The position numbers and the translations under genes are program-made. A stretch of DNA of 64,000 nt from Clostridia bacterium (GTDB taxonomy: Bacteria; Bacillota; Clostridia; Christensenellales; CAG-1252): positions 62,001-126,000 of the forward strand of contig JAFPXC010000013.1 in the NCBI GenBank assembly GCA_017394805.1. Direction: 5' to 3'. The notes beneath the pieces were generated by a model that saw only the letters and a list, made by a program, of their open reading frames with translations, had not been told where the DNA came from and made no database searches. Shown here piece by piece: positions 34,186-42,518 of the stretch. The stretch's first letter is position 1; every line of letters starts with the position of its first letter.

Positions 34186-35043
34186 ATGGAAAATCGTGAT
34201 TCGAAGTGCAAGTTGGGCCAAAAAGTGGATCGCCCCCTCGGCTGGGGCATTATGGGCAGTATCCTCATCGTCGTCTTTACGTTGGGGTTGGTCGCCGCGT
34301 GTTTGGCCGCCGAGAATTCCAAAGGCGTTACCGCCGTCATCGTCATAGGCGCCATCGCGTTGGCCGCCCTTATCCTGTACGTCGTATGCTATTACGTCAA
34401 GAATGGCAAGAACAAAGAGGAAGCCATCGCCCCCGCAACGGACGAAGTCGCCCCTCAAACGCCCGTTGAGGTAGCCCCCGTCGCCGCTCCCGCGGAAGAG
34501 GTCGTGGCCGCCGAAGAAGAAGTTGCCGAGAACGTCGCCGCGGAAGAATCCGCCGCCGAAGAAGTCGCCGCCGAGGCGATAGAAGAGGCCGTCGAAGAGG
34601 AAGAAGTGCAAGAGGAAGTTGCACCGGTCGAAGAGACGCAACCCGAAGAAGCGATTCCCGCCGAATCGGTCGAGGAGACGCCCGCTGCCGTTGAAGAGCC
34701 CGTGCCCGAAGAGCCCGCCGGTCCCACCATCACGGTGGAAGAAGCGCGCGTCACCATGTCGGACGACGAGGCCCTCGCCCTTATCGAGGTTCGCTCGTCC
34801 AACCGTGTGGATGGTCCTATGTGCACGGTCAACGTGGGTATACTTTCCGCTACCTTTGCGAACGGCGACGAGGTTACGTTGCAGGCATTGCAGGCCAAAG
34901 GGATCGTTCCGCGCAAGCAAAACGGCTACATCGTGTTGGCCCAAGGCACCATCAACAAGGCTCTCACCGTCGTCGCCAACGATTTCTCGGCCGACGCGGT
35001 CAAGATGATCGTCGCCGCGGGCGGCAAAGCAGTCGGTTGCTAA
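34186..35043 (+). CDS. Membrane protein with a C-terminal ribosomal-protein-L15-like domain
   Basis: 285 residues. Two hydrophobic segments (about 21-42 and 48-70) are followed by a ~120-residue linker rich in Ala, Glu, Val and Pro. Residues ~212-285 resemble the C-terminal half of ribosomal protein uL15: VNVGxLxxxFxxGxEVT, LxxKGI, a GxxxKALTV strand, DFSADAVKMI and the closing AAGGKAV. The basic, RNA-binding N-terminal part of L15 is missing, so it is not the ribosomal protein. The domain would face the cytoplasm or the outside depending on topology; its role is unknown. Single gene with its own terminator. Confidence 0.8.
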   Translation: MENRDSKCKLGQKVDRPLGWGIMGSILIVVFTLGLVAACLAAENSKGVTAVIVIGAIALAALILYVVCYYVKNGKNKEEAIAPATDEVAPQTPVEVAPVAAPAEEVVAAEEEVAENVAAEESAAEEVAAEAIEEAVEEEEVQEEVAPVEETQPEEAIPAESVEETPAAVEEPVPEEPAGPTITVEEARVTMSDDEALALIEVRSSNRVDGPMCTVNVGILSATFANGDEVTLQALQAKGIVPRKQNGYIVLAQGTINKALTVVANDFSADAVKMIVAAGGKAVGC

Positions 35044-35061
35044 CGGCAGTATGGAGAATAA

Positions 35062-35087
35062 GCGCACCCCTCGGGGTGCGTTTTTTT
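35062..35087 (+). terminator. Rho-independent terminator
   Basis: GC-rich stem CGCACCC / GGGTGCG with a CTCG tetraloop and seven T. Confidence 0.88.
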
Positions 35088-35118
35088 GCTCCGCCTCTCC
35101 CACCTATCCAACCGCAAC

Positions 35119-35201
35119 GCAACGAAGTTGCAATCCACGACGGCGTGCGCCGACAATTCACGGCCGCAGGCCAATTCACGCGGACGCAGTCCGCAATTCA
35201 C
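35119..35201. repeat. Hairpin-spacer array 2 (AATTCAC spacers)
   Basis: Hairpins GCAAC-GAA-GTTGC, CGGCG-TG-CGCCG, GGCC-GCA-GGCC and GCGGAC-GCA-GTCCGC separated by AATCCAC at 35132 and AATTCAC at 35155, 35173 and 35195. Period 23, 18 and 22 nt. A degenerate further unit may follow to about 35222. Same design as the array at 7501-7585 with a related but distinct spacer. Confidence 0.85.
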
Positions 35202-35241
35202 CGCGCCTTTGCCTCGGATTTCCAAACTTCGCTCGAATACA

Positions 35242-35270
35242 TTGCAATTTGCGGCGCACTATGCTAAACT
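35242..35270 (+). promoter_or_regulatory. Probable promoter giving a leaderless transcript
   Basis: TTGCAA, 17-nt spacer, TAAACT. The -10 box ends 6 nt before the ATG at 35277, so transcription would begin at or beside the start codon. Confidence 0.5.
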
Positions 35271-35276
35271 GTATCT

Positions 35277-35954
35277 ATGAATAAAAAACAAATCCGCCGA
35301 GATTACGAAAACGTCGATTATTTGGACGAGAAGGGCAGGGTACGCACCAAGGTGCGCTACCGCGGCGCGCTCTACGCGTTGGAAGAGCCCGACCAAATGA
35401 CCGCGTTCCGCGTGTTGTACGTACTGTTCGCCGCGATCTCCGTGCCTCTTTTCGTGTTGCCCCTGTGCTTCGATACCGACGTTTTGCGCACCATCTACTT
35501 CACCTTGCCCTACGTGGCCGAGATTTTTTGTGTGTTTATGATGGTGATGGGCGCGTACAACGTTTTGGTGCGCCCCTTCCCCTACCGAGAGGAAGTCTTT
35601 TCGCTGGTGTTCTCCCGCGCCAAGGTATCCGCCGTTGCGTGCGGCGTGCTTTCGTTGGCGTCCGTGGTGACTTTTTCCGTCTATGCGGGGCTCAACGGCG
35701 CCAAGGGGTTGGATTATCTTGCGCTGGGTTGCGCGCTGTCGCAACTGGCGGTGGACGTCGCTTTCGTCCTTAACGTGCGCGCGCGTAAAATAAATAGGAT
35801 AGCGCCCCCCGAGCTGTCGCAGGACGAACCCGTTTCTCCCGCCGCCCCCGAGACGGCCGCCGAAGCGTCCGCGCCCGCTCCTTCCGCCGAGGACGAGGAA
35901 CGCGCCGCTGCCGAAGCGCCCACGCCGCCCTCCACGGATGACGACGCCATCTGA
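35277..35954 (+). CDS. Hypothetical four-helix membrane protein
   Basis: 225 residues. Four hydrophobic segments lie at about 45-65, 75-98, 118-140 and 147-165, after a charged N-terminus (DYENVDYLDEKGRVRTKVRY). The last ~55 residues are Pro/Ala/Glu-rich and probably disordered. No family was recognised. No ribosome site precedes the ATG and the next Met is at residue 40, already at the first helix, so a leaderless start is the simplest reading. Confidence 0.65.
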   Translation: MNKKQIRRDYENVDYLDEKGRVRTKVRYRGALYALEEPDQMTAFRVLYVLFAAISVPLFVLPLCFDTDVLRTIYFTLPYVAEIFCVFMMVMGAYNVLVRPFPYREEVFSLVFSRAKVSAVACGVLSLASVVTFSVYAGLNGAKGLDYLALGCALSQLAVDVAFVLNVRARKINRIAPPELSQDEPVSPAAPETAAEASAPAPSAEDEERAAAEAPTPPSTDDDAI

Positions 35955-36002
35955 TACGCTCCAACTCTATCTCTACCGCAACGCACGTTTTGCGTGTAAA
36001 TC

Positions 36003-36166
36003 ATTCACGCGGTGAATATCATTCGCCGCCCGGCGGCGCCCACGTCCCGATGAACGTCGGATTTCACCCAACGAAGTTGGGTTTCTCCCGTGCTTCCGCA
36101 CGGATTTCTCCCGAGGCCTTGCCTCGGATTTCTCACCCACAGTCGCGCTTCCTCGCGCCTGTGGGT
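36003..36166. repeat. Hairpin-spacer array 3 (ATTTCAC/ATTTCTC spacers)
   Basis: Hairpins include ATTCAC-GCG-GTGAAT, CGCCG-CC-CGGCG, CCGAT-GAAC-GTCGG, CCAAC-GAA-GTTGG, CCGTGC-TTCC-GCACGG, CCGAGGC-CTT-GCCTCGG and a longer terminal stem ACCCACA / TGTGGGT. Spacers ATTTCAC (36061), GTTTCTC (36081), ATTTCTC (36104) and ATTTCTC (36128); period 20-24 nt. The whole fills the gap between the membrane protein gene and the opp promoter. No open frame of note lies here. Confidence 0.85.
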
Positions 36167-36267
36167 GCATATTTGCATAAAACAACGCATAAACGCATCA
36201 TTTGCCGTATAAAAGAGGATTCTATTTGGATTTTGTCAAAAAATATACTTCACGGGGCGCAAATTGC

Positions 36268-36296
36268 TTGCACCGCTTTTTCATCTTTGGTATAAT
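36268..36296 (+). promoter_or_regulatory. Promoter of the opp operon
   Basis: TTGCAC, 17-nt spacer, TATAAT, followed by a ~130-nt leader and GGAGG before the ATG at 36432. No known riboswitch was recognised in the leader. Confidence 0.75.
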
Positions 36297-36431
36297 GGAC
36301 GGGTAGTATAGGTAGGATTGTACTTGCGCCCCTTGGCGTTGGTATTCCCGCTTGTACTGCACATACTACGGCTAACGCGCGGCGAGTGCCGTGTGAACGT
36401 AATGACGAAAATTTATTTATGGAGGTAAATT

Positions 36432-39161
36432 ATGAAGAAATCCAAACTCTGGACAGTTGTTTGCGCTATTCTCGTAGTTGTCTTCCTCGTTTGCTGCATG
36501 TCTACGTTGATTGCCTGCAAAGACAAGAACGAAGGCAACAAGACCAACGAGCAAACCAACACCGACAATAGTGGTAACAACCAGCAAGGTGGTGAGCAAG
36601 GCGGCAACGGCCAAGGCGAAGGTCAAGCTGAGCCCGCCACGTATACCGTCACCTTCGTGGTGAATGACGAAACATATGCGACCAAGGAATATACCGAAGG
36701 CGAAGCAATCATATTGCCCACCGCTCCCGGTGTCTCCTATGCTCCCGACGCATGGCATGGTTTCGGCGGCTGGTTCAATGGTGAGACTCAATTCACTGCG
36801 AAGTCCACTCTGACCGGTGACTTGACCGTCGAGGCCAAGTGGGTCGATAACTCCGTCACCGTTGAGAGATCTGCCGGTACGTTGGTAGTTGGTTACAACA
36901 ACTTCAACGAGAAGTTCTCTCCCTTCTTCGCCACCAGCGCCTATGACCAGGACGTTACCAGTATGACGCAAGTAGGCTTGCTGGCTGTCGATCGTGGCGG
37001 CAACATCGTCTACAACGGTATCGAAGGTGAGACCACCCCCTACAACGGCACCGATTACACCTACTACGGCATGGGCAGCCTCGTCGTTACCCAAAACCTG
37101 GACGGCAGCGCCGATTATAAGATTACGTTGCGCTCGGGCGTCACTTTCAGCGATGGCAATCCCGTCACCATCAAGGACGTGGTGTTCTCCATCTACGTGC
37201 TGTGTGACTCCGACTACGACGGCAGCTCCACCTTCTACAGCTTGCCTGTGGCAGGTATGGGTGAGTGGCGTACCAACCTGAAGACAGACGTCCTCGCCAA
37301 GTGGACCGCGATCGCCGACGCCATCCTCGCCACCTATAGCGAAGAGGCCGGTGCTTACGTCTATGCCGAGTCTACCGCTTACACCCAAGCTCAATTCGAT
37401 TCCTTCGTGGCCGCCCTCAACGCGGACGAAGGTGGTTGGGCCGAGCTCGCTAAGGATATCGTGGGCAAAGTGAGCGCAGACTATGCCGCCTATGCCACCC
37501 CCGGTAACACCAGTGAGGTTGGTATGGGTATGGAAGTGTGGGGCTTCGCCGGCTTTGAAAACGGCGTTTTGACCGACTCCAACGGCAAGACCTACAACTA
37601 TGCCAACGGTGAAGAACCCACCATCCAAGACTACGTCGATTGCTTGAAGGCCGCCTATGAGAACAACCTCGTCAAAGCCGCCGGCACTGAGAAAGCCAAT
37701 GGTGACTATGCCACTTATGCGAATGCCGTGGCGCAACGTTGGATCGCTGCCTCCGGTAAAGCCGAAATGGGTGACGAGAACGTCAACAGCATCAGCGGTA
37801 TCACCTATAGCATCGAAGAGAACTGGATCAACGTGCACACCACCGAGTTCAGCGCTACCACCGTGTATCAATTGGGCGTCACCATCGCTCCTATGCACTA
37901 CTACGGCAACACCGCTCTGTGGAATCCCGCCGAGGGTAGCTACGGCTTCACCCGTGGCGACTTGAACGGCGTGCGTGCCAAGACCACCCAACCCATGGGC
38001 GCAGGTCCCTACAAGTTCGTCGAGTACAAAGACGGTATCGTGACCTTCGTTTCCAACGACAACTACTGGGAGGGCACCCCCAAGATCAAGAACATCATGT
38101 TCAAAGAGATGAGCGATGCCAACAAGCTGCCCTCTGTGGCCAAAGGTCAAATCGACGTCGCCGAGCCCAGCCTCAACGACTCCACCGTCAGCCAAATCAA
38201 TAAAGCCAACGGCAATAACAAACTCTCTCGTGAAGAGGGCTTGACCGTCGTGACCGACCTGGTTGACAACAACGGTTACGGCTACATCGGCTTGAACTCT
38301 GACAGAGTTTTGGTCGGTACCGACAAAGCCAGCGAGGCCAGCAAGAACCTGCGTAAAGGTATCGCGACCTTGTTCGCCGCGTACAGAGAGTACACCGTCA
38401 ACAGCTACTATGGTCCTCGTGCCTCTGTCATCCAATACCCCATCTCCAACACGTCTTGGGCTGCTCCCCAACCCGCTGATGAGGGTTATGCGATCGCCTA
38501 CTCCACCGATGTGAACGGCGCCGCTATCTACACCGATGGTATGACCGAAGAACAACGCTGGGCCGCTGCCAAGACCGCTATGATCGGCTACTTGAAAGCT
38601 GCCGGTTACACCTGGGACGAGGGTACCTCCAAGTTCACCGCTGCTCCCGAAGGCGCCAAGATGAGCTATGAAGTCATCATCGGCGGCGACGGCACCGGCG
38701 ATCACCCCACCTATGCTTTGCTCGTCAAGTGCAAAGAGGTGTTGGCCTCGGTGGGCATCACCCTCGAGATCACCGACGATAGCGACAACCTGTTCGACCG
38801 TATGGAAGCAGGTAACGTCGATATGTTCGTCGCTGCTTGGGGCAACTCCATCGATCCCGATATGTATCAAGTCTACCACAGCAGCAATGCTACGGGCAGT
38901 AACCACTATCGTATCGCCGACACTACGTTGGATGAGAAGATCATGGAAGCTCGTACCAAGGACGACAAGACCTTCCGTAAGAACACTTACAAAGAGTGCT
39001 TGGATATCATCCTCGACTGGGCTGTGGAAATTCCCACCTATCAACGTAAGAACTGCCACGTCTTCAACGGCAACAACGTCAAAGTGAGCACCATCACTCC
39101 CGACACCACGCCTTTCTGGAGCTACTTGGCCGAGATCTACAAACTCGAAGTCAACGAGTAA
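36432..39161 (+). CDS. oppA: Oligopeptide ABC transporter substrate-binding lipoprotein, enlarged
   Basis: 909 residues against ~540 for common OppA. A signal peptide ends at lipobox LIAC (Cys33), followed by an Asn/Gly/Gln linker (~38-70). Residues ~72-140 resemble an InlB B-repeat/Listeria-Bacteroides repeat (YTVTFVVND, then GWFNGETQF and LTVEAKW). The rest is an SBP_bac_5 fold (GVTFSDGNPVTIKDVVFS; YKFVEYKDG; NGYGYIGLN), with an extra segment near 290-440 inside the fold. It should capture peptides at the membrane surface. The added repeat may bind the cell wall or extend the receptor. First gene of a six-gene operon. Confidence 0.88.
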   Translation: MKKSKLWTVVCAILVVVFLVCCMSTLIACKDKNEGNKTNEQTNTDNSGNNQQGGEQGGNGQGEGQAEPATYTVTFVVNDETYATKEYTEGEAIILPTAPGVSYAPDAWHGFGGWFNGETQFTAKSTLTGDLTVEAKWVDNSVTVERSAGTLVVGYNNFNEKFSPFFATSAYDQDVTSMTQVGLLAVDRGGNIVYNGIEGETTPYNGTDYTYYGMGSLVVTQNLDGSADYKITLRSGVTFSDGNPVTIKDVVFSIYVLCDSDYDGSSTFYSLPVAGMGEWRTNLKTDVLAKWTAIADAILATYSEEAGAYVYAESTAYTQAQFDSFVAALNADEGGWAELAKDIVGKVSADYAAYATPGNTSEVGMGMEVWGFAGFENGVLTDSNGKTYNYANGEEPTIQDYVDCLKAAYENNLVKAAGTEKANGDYATYANAVAQRWIAASGKAEMGDENVNSISGITYSIEENWINVHTTEFSATTVYQLGVTIAPMHYYGNTALWNPAEGSYGFTRGDLNGVRAKTTQPMGAGPYKFVEYKDGIVTFVSNDNYWEGTPKIKNIMFKEMSDANKLPSVAKGQIDVAEPSLNDSTVSQINKANGNNKLSREEGLTVVTDLVDNNGYGYIGLNSDRVLVGTDKASEASKNLRKGIATLFAAYREYTVNSYYGPRASVIQYPISNTSWAAPQPADEGYAIAYSTDVNGAAIYTDGMTEEQRWAAAKTAMIGYLKAAGYTWDEGTSKFTAAPEGAKMSYEVIIGGDGTGDHPTYALLVKCKEVLASVGITLEITDDSDNLFDRMEAGNVDMFVAAWGNSIDPDMYQVYHSSNATGSNHYRIADTTLDEKIMEARTKDDKTFRKNTYKECLDIILDWAVEIPTYQRKNCHVFNGNNVKVSTITPDTTPFWSYLAEIYKLEVNE

Positions 39162-39178
39162 TCAACCTATAGGTGAAA

Positions 39179-39203
39179 TAGGGGCGAATTTATTTCGCCC
39201 CTA
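39179..39203 (+). promoter_or_regulatory. Intercistronic hairpin between oppA and oppB
   Basis: Stem TAGGGGCGAA / TTCGCCCCTA with a 5-nt loop and no T run. Such hairpins after binding-protein genes often protect the upstream message or cause partial termination, giving more binding protein than permease. Confidence 0.6.
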
Positions 39204-39310
39204 CAATCCTATTTTAGGTGCGGCAACTCTTGGGTTGTCCGCATTTCCTTGTTTTTTTAAAATGCGCAGGCGCACGTGTATACGTGTAAACTGCACCGCA
39301 GGAGAGTATT

Positions 39311-40318
39311 ATGTTTAAGTTTATCATCAAAAGGTTACTTATCAGCGCGGTCATCTTGCTGTTCGTGATGTTCTGCATTTACGCGTTGATGTATTCCTTG
39401 CCCCATAGCTTCGTGGATACGCAAGCGAGGGCTTTGGCCATGCGCCCCGGCAACCTGCTGACCTTTGACCAGTTGGTGACGGAGATGAAAGCGCGTTATG
39501 GCTTGGACAAAGGCCTTTTCGGAGGCTATTTTATCTATTTGCGCAGCTTCTTTACCGGTAATTTCGGCGACAGTTGGTTCTATACCATCCCCGTAACTCA
39601 GGAATTCCATAAGACCATCTGGAACAGCTTCCTCTTGGGCGTGATTTCCTTCATTGCCGAATTGCTAATCGCCATCCCCTTGGGTGTGTTGGCGGCACGC
39701 AAACAGTACAGCAAAACAGACTATGCCGTGACGGTTATCTCCCTTATCGGTATCTCGCTCCCGACCTTCTTCACCGCGGCTTTGCTGCAGCTGGTGTTCT
39801 CTATGAAACTGGGCTGGTTCGAGTTGGGTGGTATGCATGACCCGCGTATATACGCCAGTTATCTGTCGGGCGACGCATCGTACGCCAAGTACTTCTTCGA
39901 TAGCGTAGGGCACTTCGTGTTGCCTGCGCTGACCTTGATTATCGTGAGTATCGGCGGATTGATGCGTTATACGCGTACCAATATGCTGGAGGTGCTGAAC
40001 GCAGACTATATCCGTACCGCTCGCGCCAAAGGTGTGAGTGAGCACAAGGTCATCTACAAACACGCGTTCCGCAACACCCTCATTCCCTTGGTGACGATGT
40101 TGGGCGGCTCCCTGCCCGGTCTTTTCTCGGGCGCACTCATTACCGAGACCTTGTTCTCTATCGAGGGTATCGGCTTCGCCTCTTATAACGCCATGATCAA
40201 CGGCGATATACCGTTCACGATGTTTTATTTGACCTTTATGGCCATCTTGACGCTCTTAGGCAACTTGATAAGCGATATTTGCTACGCGTTGGTCGACCCG
40301 CGCGTAAGACTTGAGTAG
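39311..40318 (+). CDS. oppB: Oligopeptide ABC transporter permease OppB
   Basis: 335 residues, six membrane segments. The start (KFIIKRLLISAVILLFVMFCIYALM) and the EAA loop RTARAKGVSEHKVIYKHAFRNTLIP are typical of DppB/OppB. It forms the pore with OppC. Located 150 nt after oppA and 5-11 nt before oppC. Confidence 0.93.
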   Translation: MFKFIIKRLLISAVILLFVMFCIYALMYSLPHSFVDTQARALAMRPGNLLTFDQLVTEMKARYGLDKGLFGGYFIYLRSFFTGNFGDSWFYTIPVTQEFHKTIWNSFLLGVISFIAELLIAIPLGVLAARKQYSKTDYAVTVISLIGISLPTFFTAALLQLVFSMKLGWFELGGMHDPRIYASYLSGDASYAKYFFDSVGHFVLPALTLIIVSIGGLMRYTRTNMLEVLNADYIRTARAKGVSEHKVIYKHAFRNTLIPLVTMLGGSLPGLFSGALITETLFSIEGIGFASYNAMINGDIPFTMFYLTFMAILTLLGNLISDICYALVDPRVRLE

Positions 40319-40329
40319 GAGGTGTGGCT

Positions 40330-42507
40330 ATGAGTACGAAAATCAGATTTGAAAAAGATCAAGACAACGCCCCCGCCAAGCACGCAGACGTAGACCATGG
40401 CGCAGTAGGCGCAGAGAAAGAGGATAACCTCAATCTCGGTTTGGTGCAGCAGGGTAGCGACGTGGCCGAAGAGATGAAATTGGACGACGCTCGCCGCGTC
40501 AAAGCCGTCTCTCCGGGGCTATTGGTCGTCAAGCGTTTCTTCCGCAATAAGTTGGCTATGGCAGGCCTCACCATCCTGGTGGTGCTCTTCCTGTTCTGCT
40601 TCTTGGGCGCGGCTATCTATCCCTACAGCCAAAGCGAAACCTTTACCACCATCAAAGAGATCGAGGTGGACTATGCTTTCGCCAAAATCAACACGACGTA
40701 CAACAATATGAACGTGGTGCCCGAATATAGAATGCCCAAGTCTACCGTGCGTAACTCGGTCAACATCTATATCAAGGATCTGGATAAGCAAATCGCCGAG
40801 GGCGGCGCAAGCGCGTTGATCTCTTCCGACGACACGCGCTACGTCATGACCAAATTGGCCGACAAGGTGTACAAACTGGAGTATAACGGCTGGACGCAGG
40901 TCGCGGATCTGCAAACCAGCAAGAGCGTGGGTACGTTCAGTGCGGATAAGATCGGTATCAACATCAGTTTGACCGAGGCCAACGCCACTTTGGAACAACT
41001 GCTAAAGGACGATTGGAACGCCAAGGCCAAGAAAGTGGAGAACGTGAGCGTGGTATACGAGGGCGCGACCTACACTTTGGACAAGACCGACAAAGTGGTG
41101 GTTTGCACGTTCGCCGCATTGACCGAGGACACGGGTGCGCGACTGCCCGAATTCGGCGACGAAATCATCAACGAAGCGTATAACCATCTGGGTGATCGCT
41201 ATTCCGTGGGCTCGCAGACCTTCTACGTGCGCACCTACAACAGCAAGGGCAACGTGGGCTATCACGTCGAGTTGCTGGAGGATTATCCCGTGCTGTACGC
41301 CACCACGTTGAACTTCGACCGCTACAATCTCTCGGAGGAGTTGTCCCTGGAGTTCAAAGAAGAGACCTTCAATGCGTTGGGCACGATGGCTGCAGCCGCC
41401 GCTACGACCACTACGTATACCGTGGGTGGCAAAGAGTACACCGTCACGGCGGTGGACGACCACTACGAAATCACCTATCAAGAGGGTGGCGATACCGTGC
41501 AATACGTGTATATGAGCAGCTATTCTATCCGTCGCTACACGGGTGAAGATACCATCTCGGTGCGTACCAAGTTGGCTTTCCGCGCGGTGATGGACAGCAT
41601 GATCGCTGCAGAAAAGAAAGAATACGAGACCACGATCGAGATGGAAGATTTGGACGAAGGCAACTACGTCTACGACGAGGACGGTACGTTGCAATTCGCG
41701 GACGAAGAATTCTACATCAAGACCGAGGACAAAGGCTTCGGCCAACAGTTCGTGTTCCGTAACAACCAAGAGAAGATGGTGGCGGATATCAACGCGCCCC
41801 CCTCGAAAGAGCATATCCTGGGCCTGGACGGCAACGCGATGGACGTGCTGGCGCGTATCATGTACGGCGGCCGTATCTCCTTGCTTATCGGCTTCATCGT
41901 CGTGTTTATCGAAATCATCCTGGGCTCCATTATGGGTGGTATCTCGGGCTACTTCGGCGGCATAGTCGACAATATTATCATGCGTATCGTGGATATCTTC
42001 TACTGTATACCCACGATGCCTATCCTCATCATTTTGGGCGCTATGTTCAATACCCTCAAGGTAGACAACACCTTGCGCGTAGTCTATATGATGATGATAC
42101 TCGGTTTCCTCGGTTGGCCGGGCATTGCGCGTTTGGTGCGTGGTCAGATCCTCAGCCTGCGCGAGCAGGACTTCATGATCGCGGCCGAAGCGAGCGGTCT
42201 TACCGCCAAGCGCAAGATCGCGCGGCACCTTATCCCCAACGTCATTCCCCAGCTCATCGTGCAAGCCACCATGGGTTTGGGCGGCGTTATCCTTCTCGAG
42301 AGCACCCTGTCCTTCTTGGGTTTGGGCGTCAAATTCCCCATCGCCACGTGGGGCCAGATCATCAACAGCGTCAAGGATATCGACGCTATGCAGACGTATA
42401 CCTATATTTGGATACCCGTCGGCGCACTCATCTGTTTGGCGGTTATCGCCTTCAACTTCGTGGGCGACGGCTTGCGTGACGCGTTCGATCCCAAGATGAG
42501 CAGATAA
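40330..42507 (+). CDS. oppC: OppC permease with a ~380-residue extracytoplasmic insertion
   Basis: 725 residues against ~300 for family members. A ~70-residue charged N-terminus leads into helix 1 (LAMAGLTILVVLFLFCFLGAAIYPY). The usual short loop before the LGxDxxxxDVLxRxxYGGRISL motif is replaced by residues ~100-480, a soluble domain with repeated YxV and DxYEITY strands. From ~485 the transmembrane domain is normal, with the EAA loop AAEASGLTAKRKIARHLIPN. The inserted part would lie outside the membrane next to OppA. The ATG at 40330 has an AGGAGG site at 7 nt spacing; a GTG six bases upstream is too close to it. Confidence 0.88.
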   Translation: MSTKIRFEKDQDNAPAKHADVDHGAVGAEKEDNLNLGLVQQGSDVAEEMKLDDARRVKAVSPGLLVVKRFFRNKLAMAGLTILVVLFLFCFLGAAIYPYSQSETFTTIKEIEVDYAFAKINTTYNNMNVVPEYRMPKSTVRNSVNIYIKDLDKQIAEGGASALISSDDTRYVMTKLADKVYKLEYNGWTQVADLQTSKSVGTFSADKIGINISLTEANATLEQLLKDDWNAKAKKVENVSVVYEGATYTLDKTDKVVVCTFAALTEDTGARLPEFGDEIINEAYNHLGDRYSVGSQTFYVRTYNSKGNVGYHVELLEDYPVLYATTLNFDRYNLSEELSLEFKEETFNALGTMAAAAATTTTYTVGGKEYTVTAVDDHYEITYQEGGDTVQYVYMSSYSIRRYTGEDTISVRTKLAFRAVMDSMIAAEKKEYETTIEMEDLDEGNYVYDEDGTLQFADEEFYIKTEDKGFGQQFVFRNNQEKMVADINAPPSKEHILGLDGNAMDVLARIMYGGRISLLIGFIVVFIEIILGSIMGGISGYFGGIVDNIIMRIVDIFYCIPTMPILIILGAMFNTLKVDNTLRVVYMMMILGFLGWPGIARLVRGQILSLREQDFMIAAEASGLTAKRKIARHLIPNVIPQLIVQATMGLGGVILLESTLSFLGLGVKFPIATWGQIINSVKDIDAMQTYTYIWIPVGALICLAVIAFNFVGDGLRDAFDPKMSR

Positions 42508-42518
42508 GGAGGTGTCTT

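Noticed and set aside
34186-35043. Annotation as 50S ribosomal protein L15
   Set aside because: Only the C-terminal half matches; the RNA-binding N-terminus is missing and membrane helices are present.
36417-39059. 880-codon open frame antisense to oppA
   Set aside because: A shadow of GC-biased codons of oppA; low-complexity translation, no promoter or ribosome site. The same applies to long antisense frames at 3580-5364, 8803-10935 and 19761-21473.
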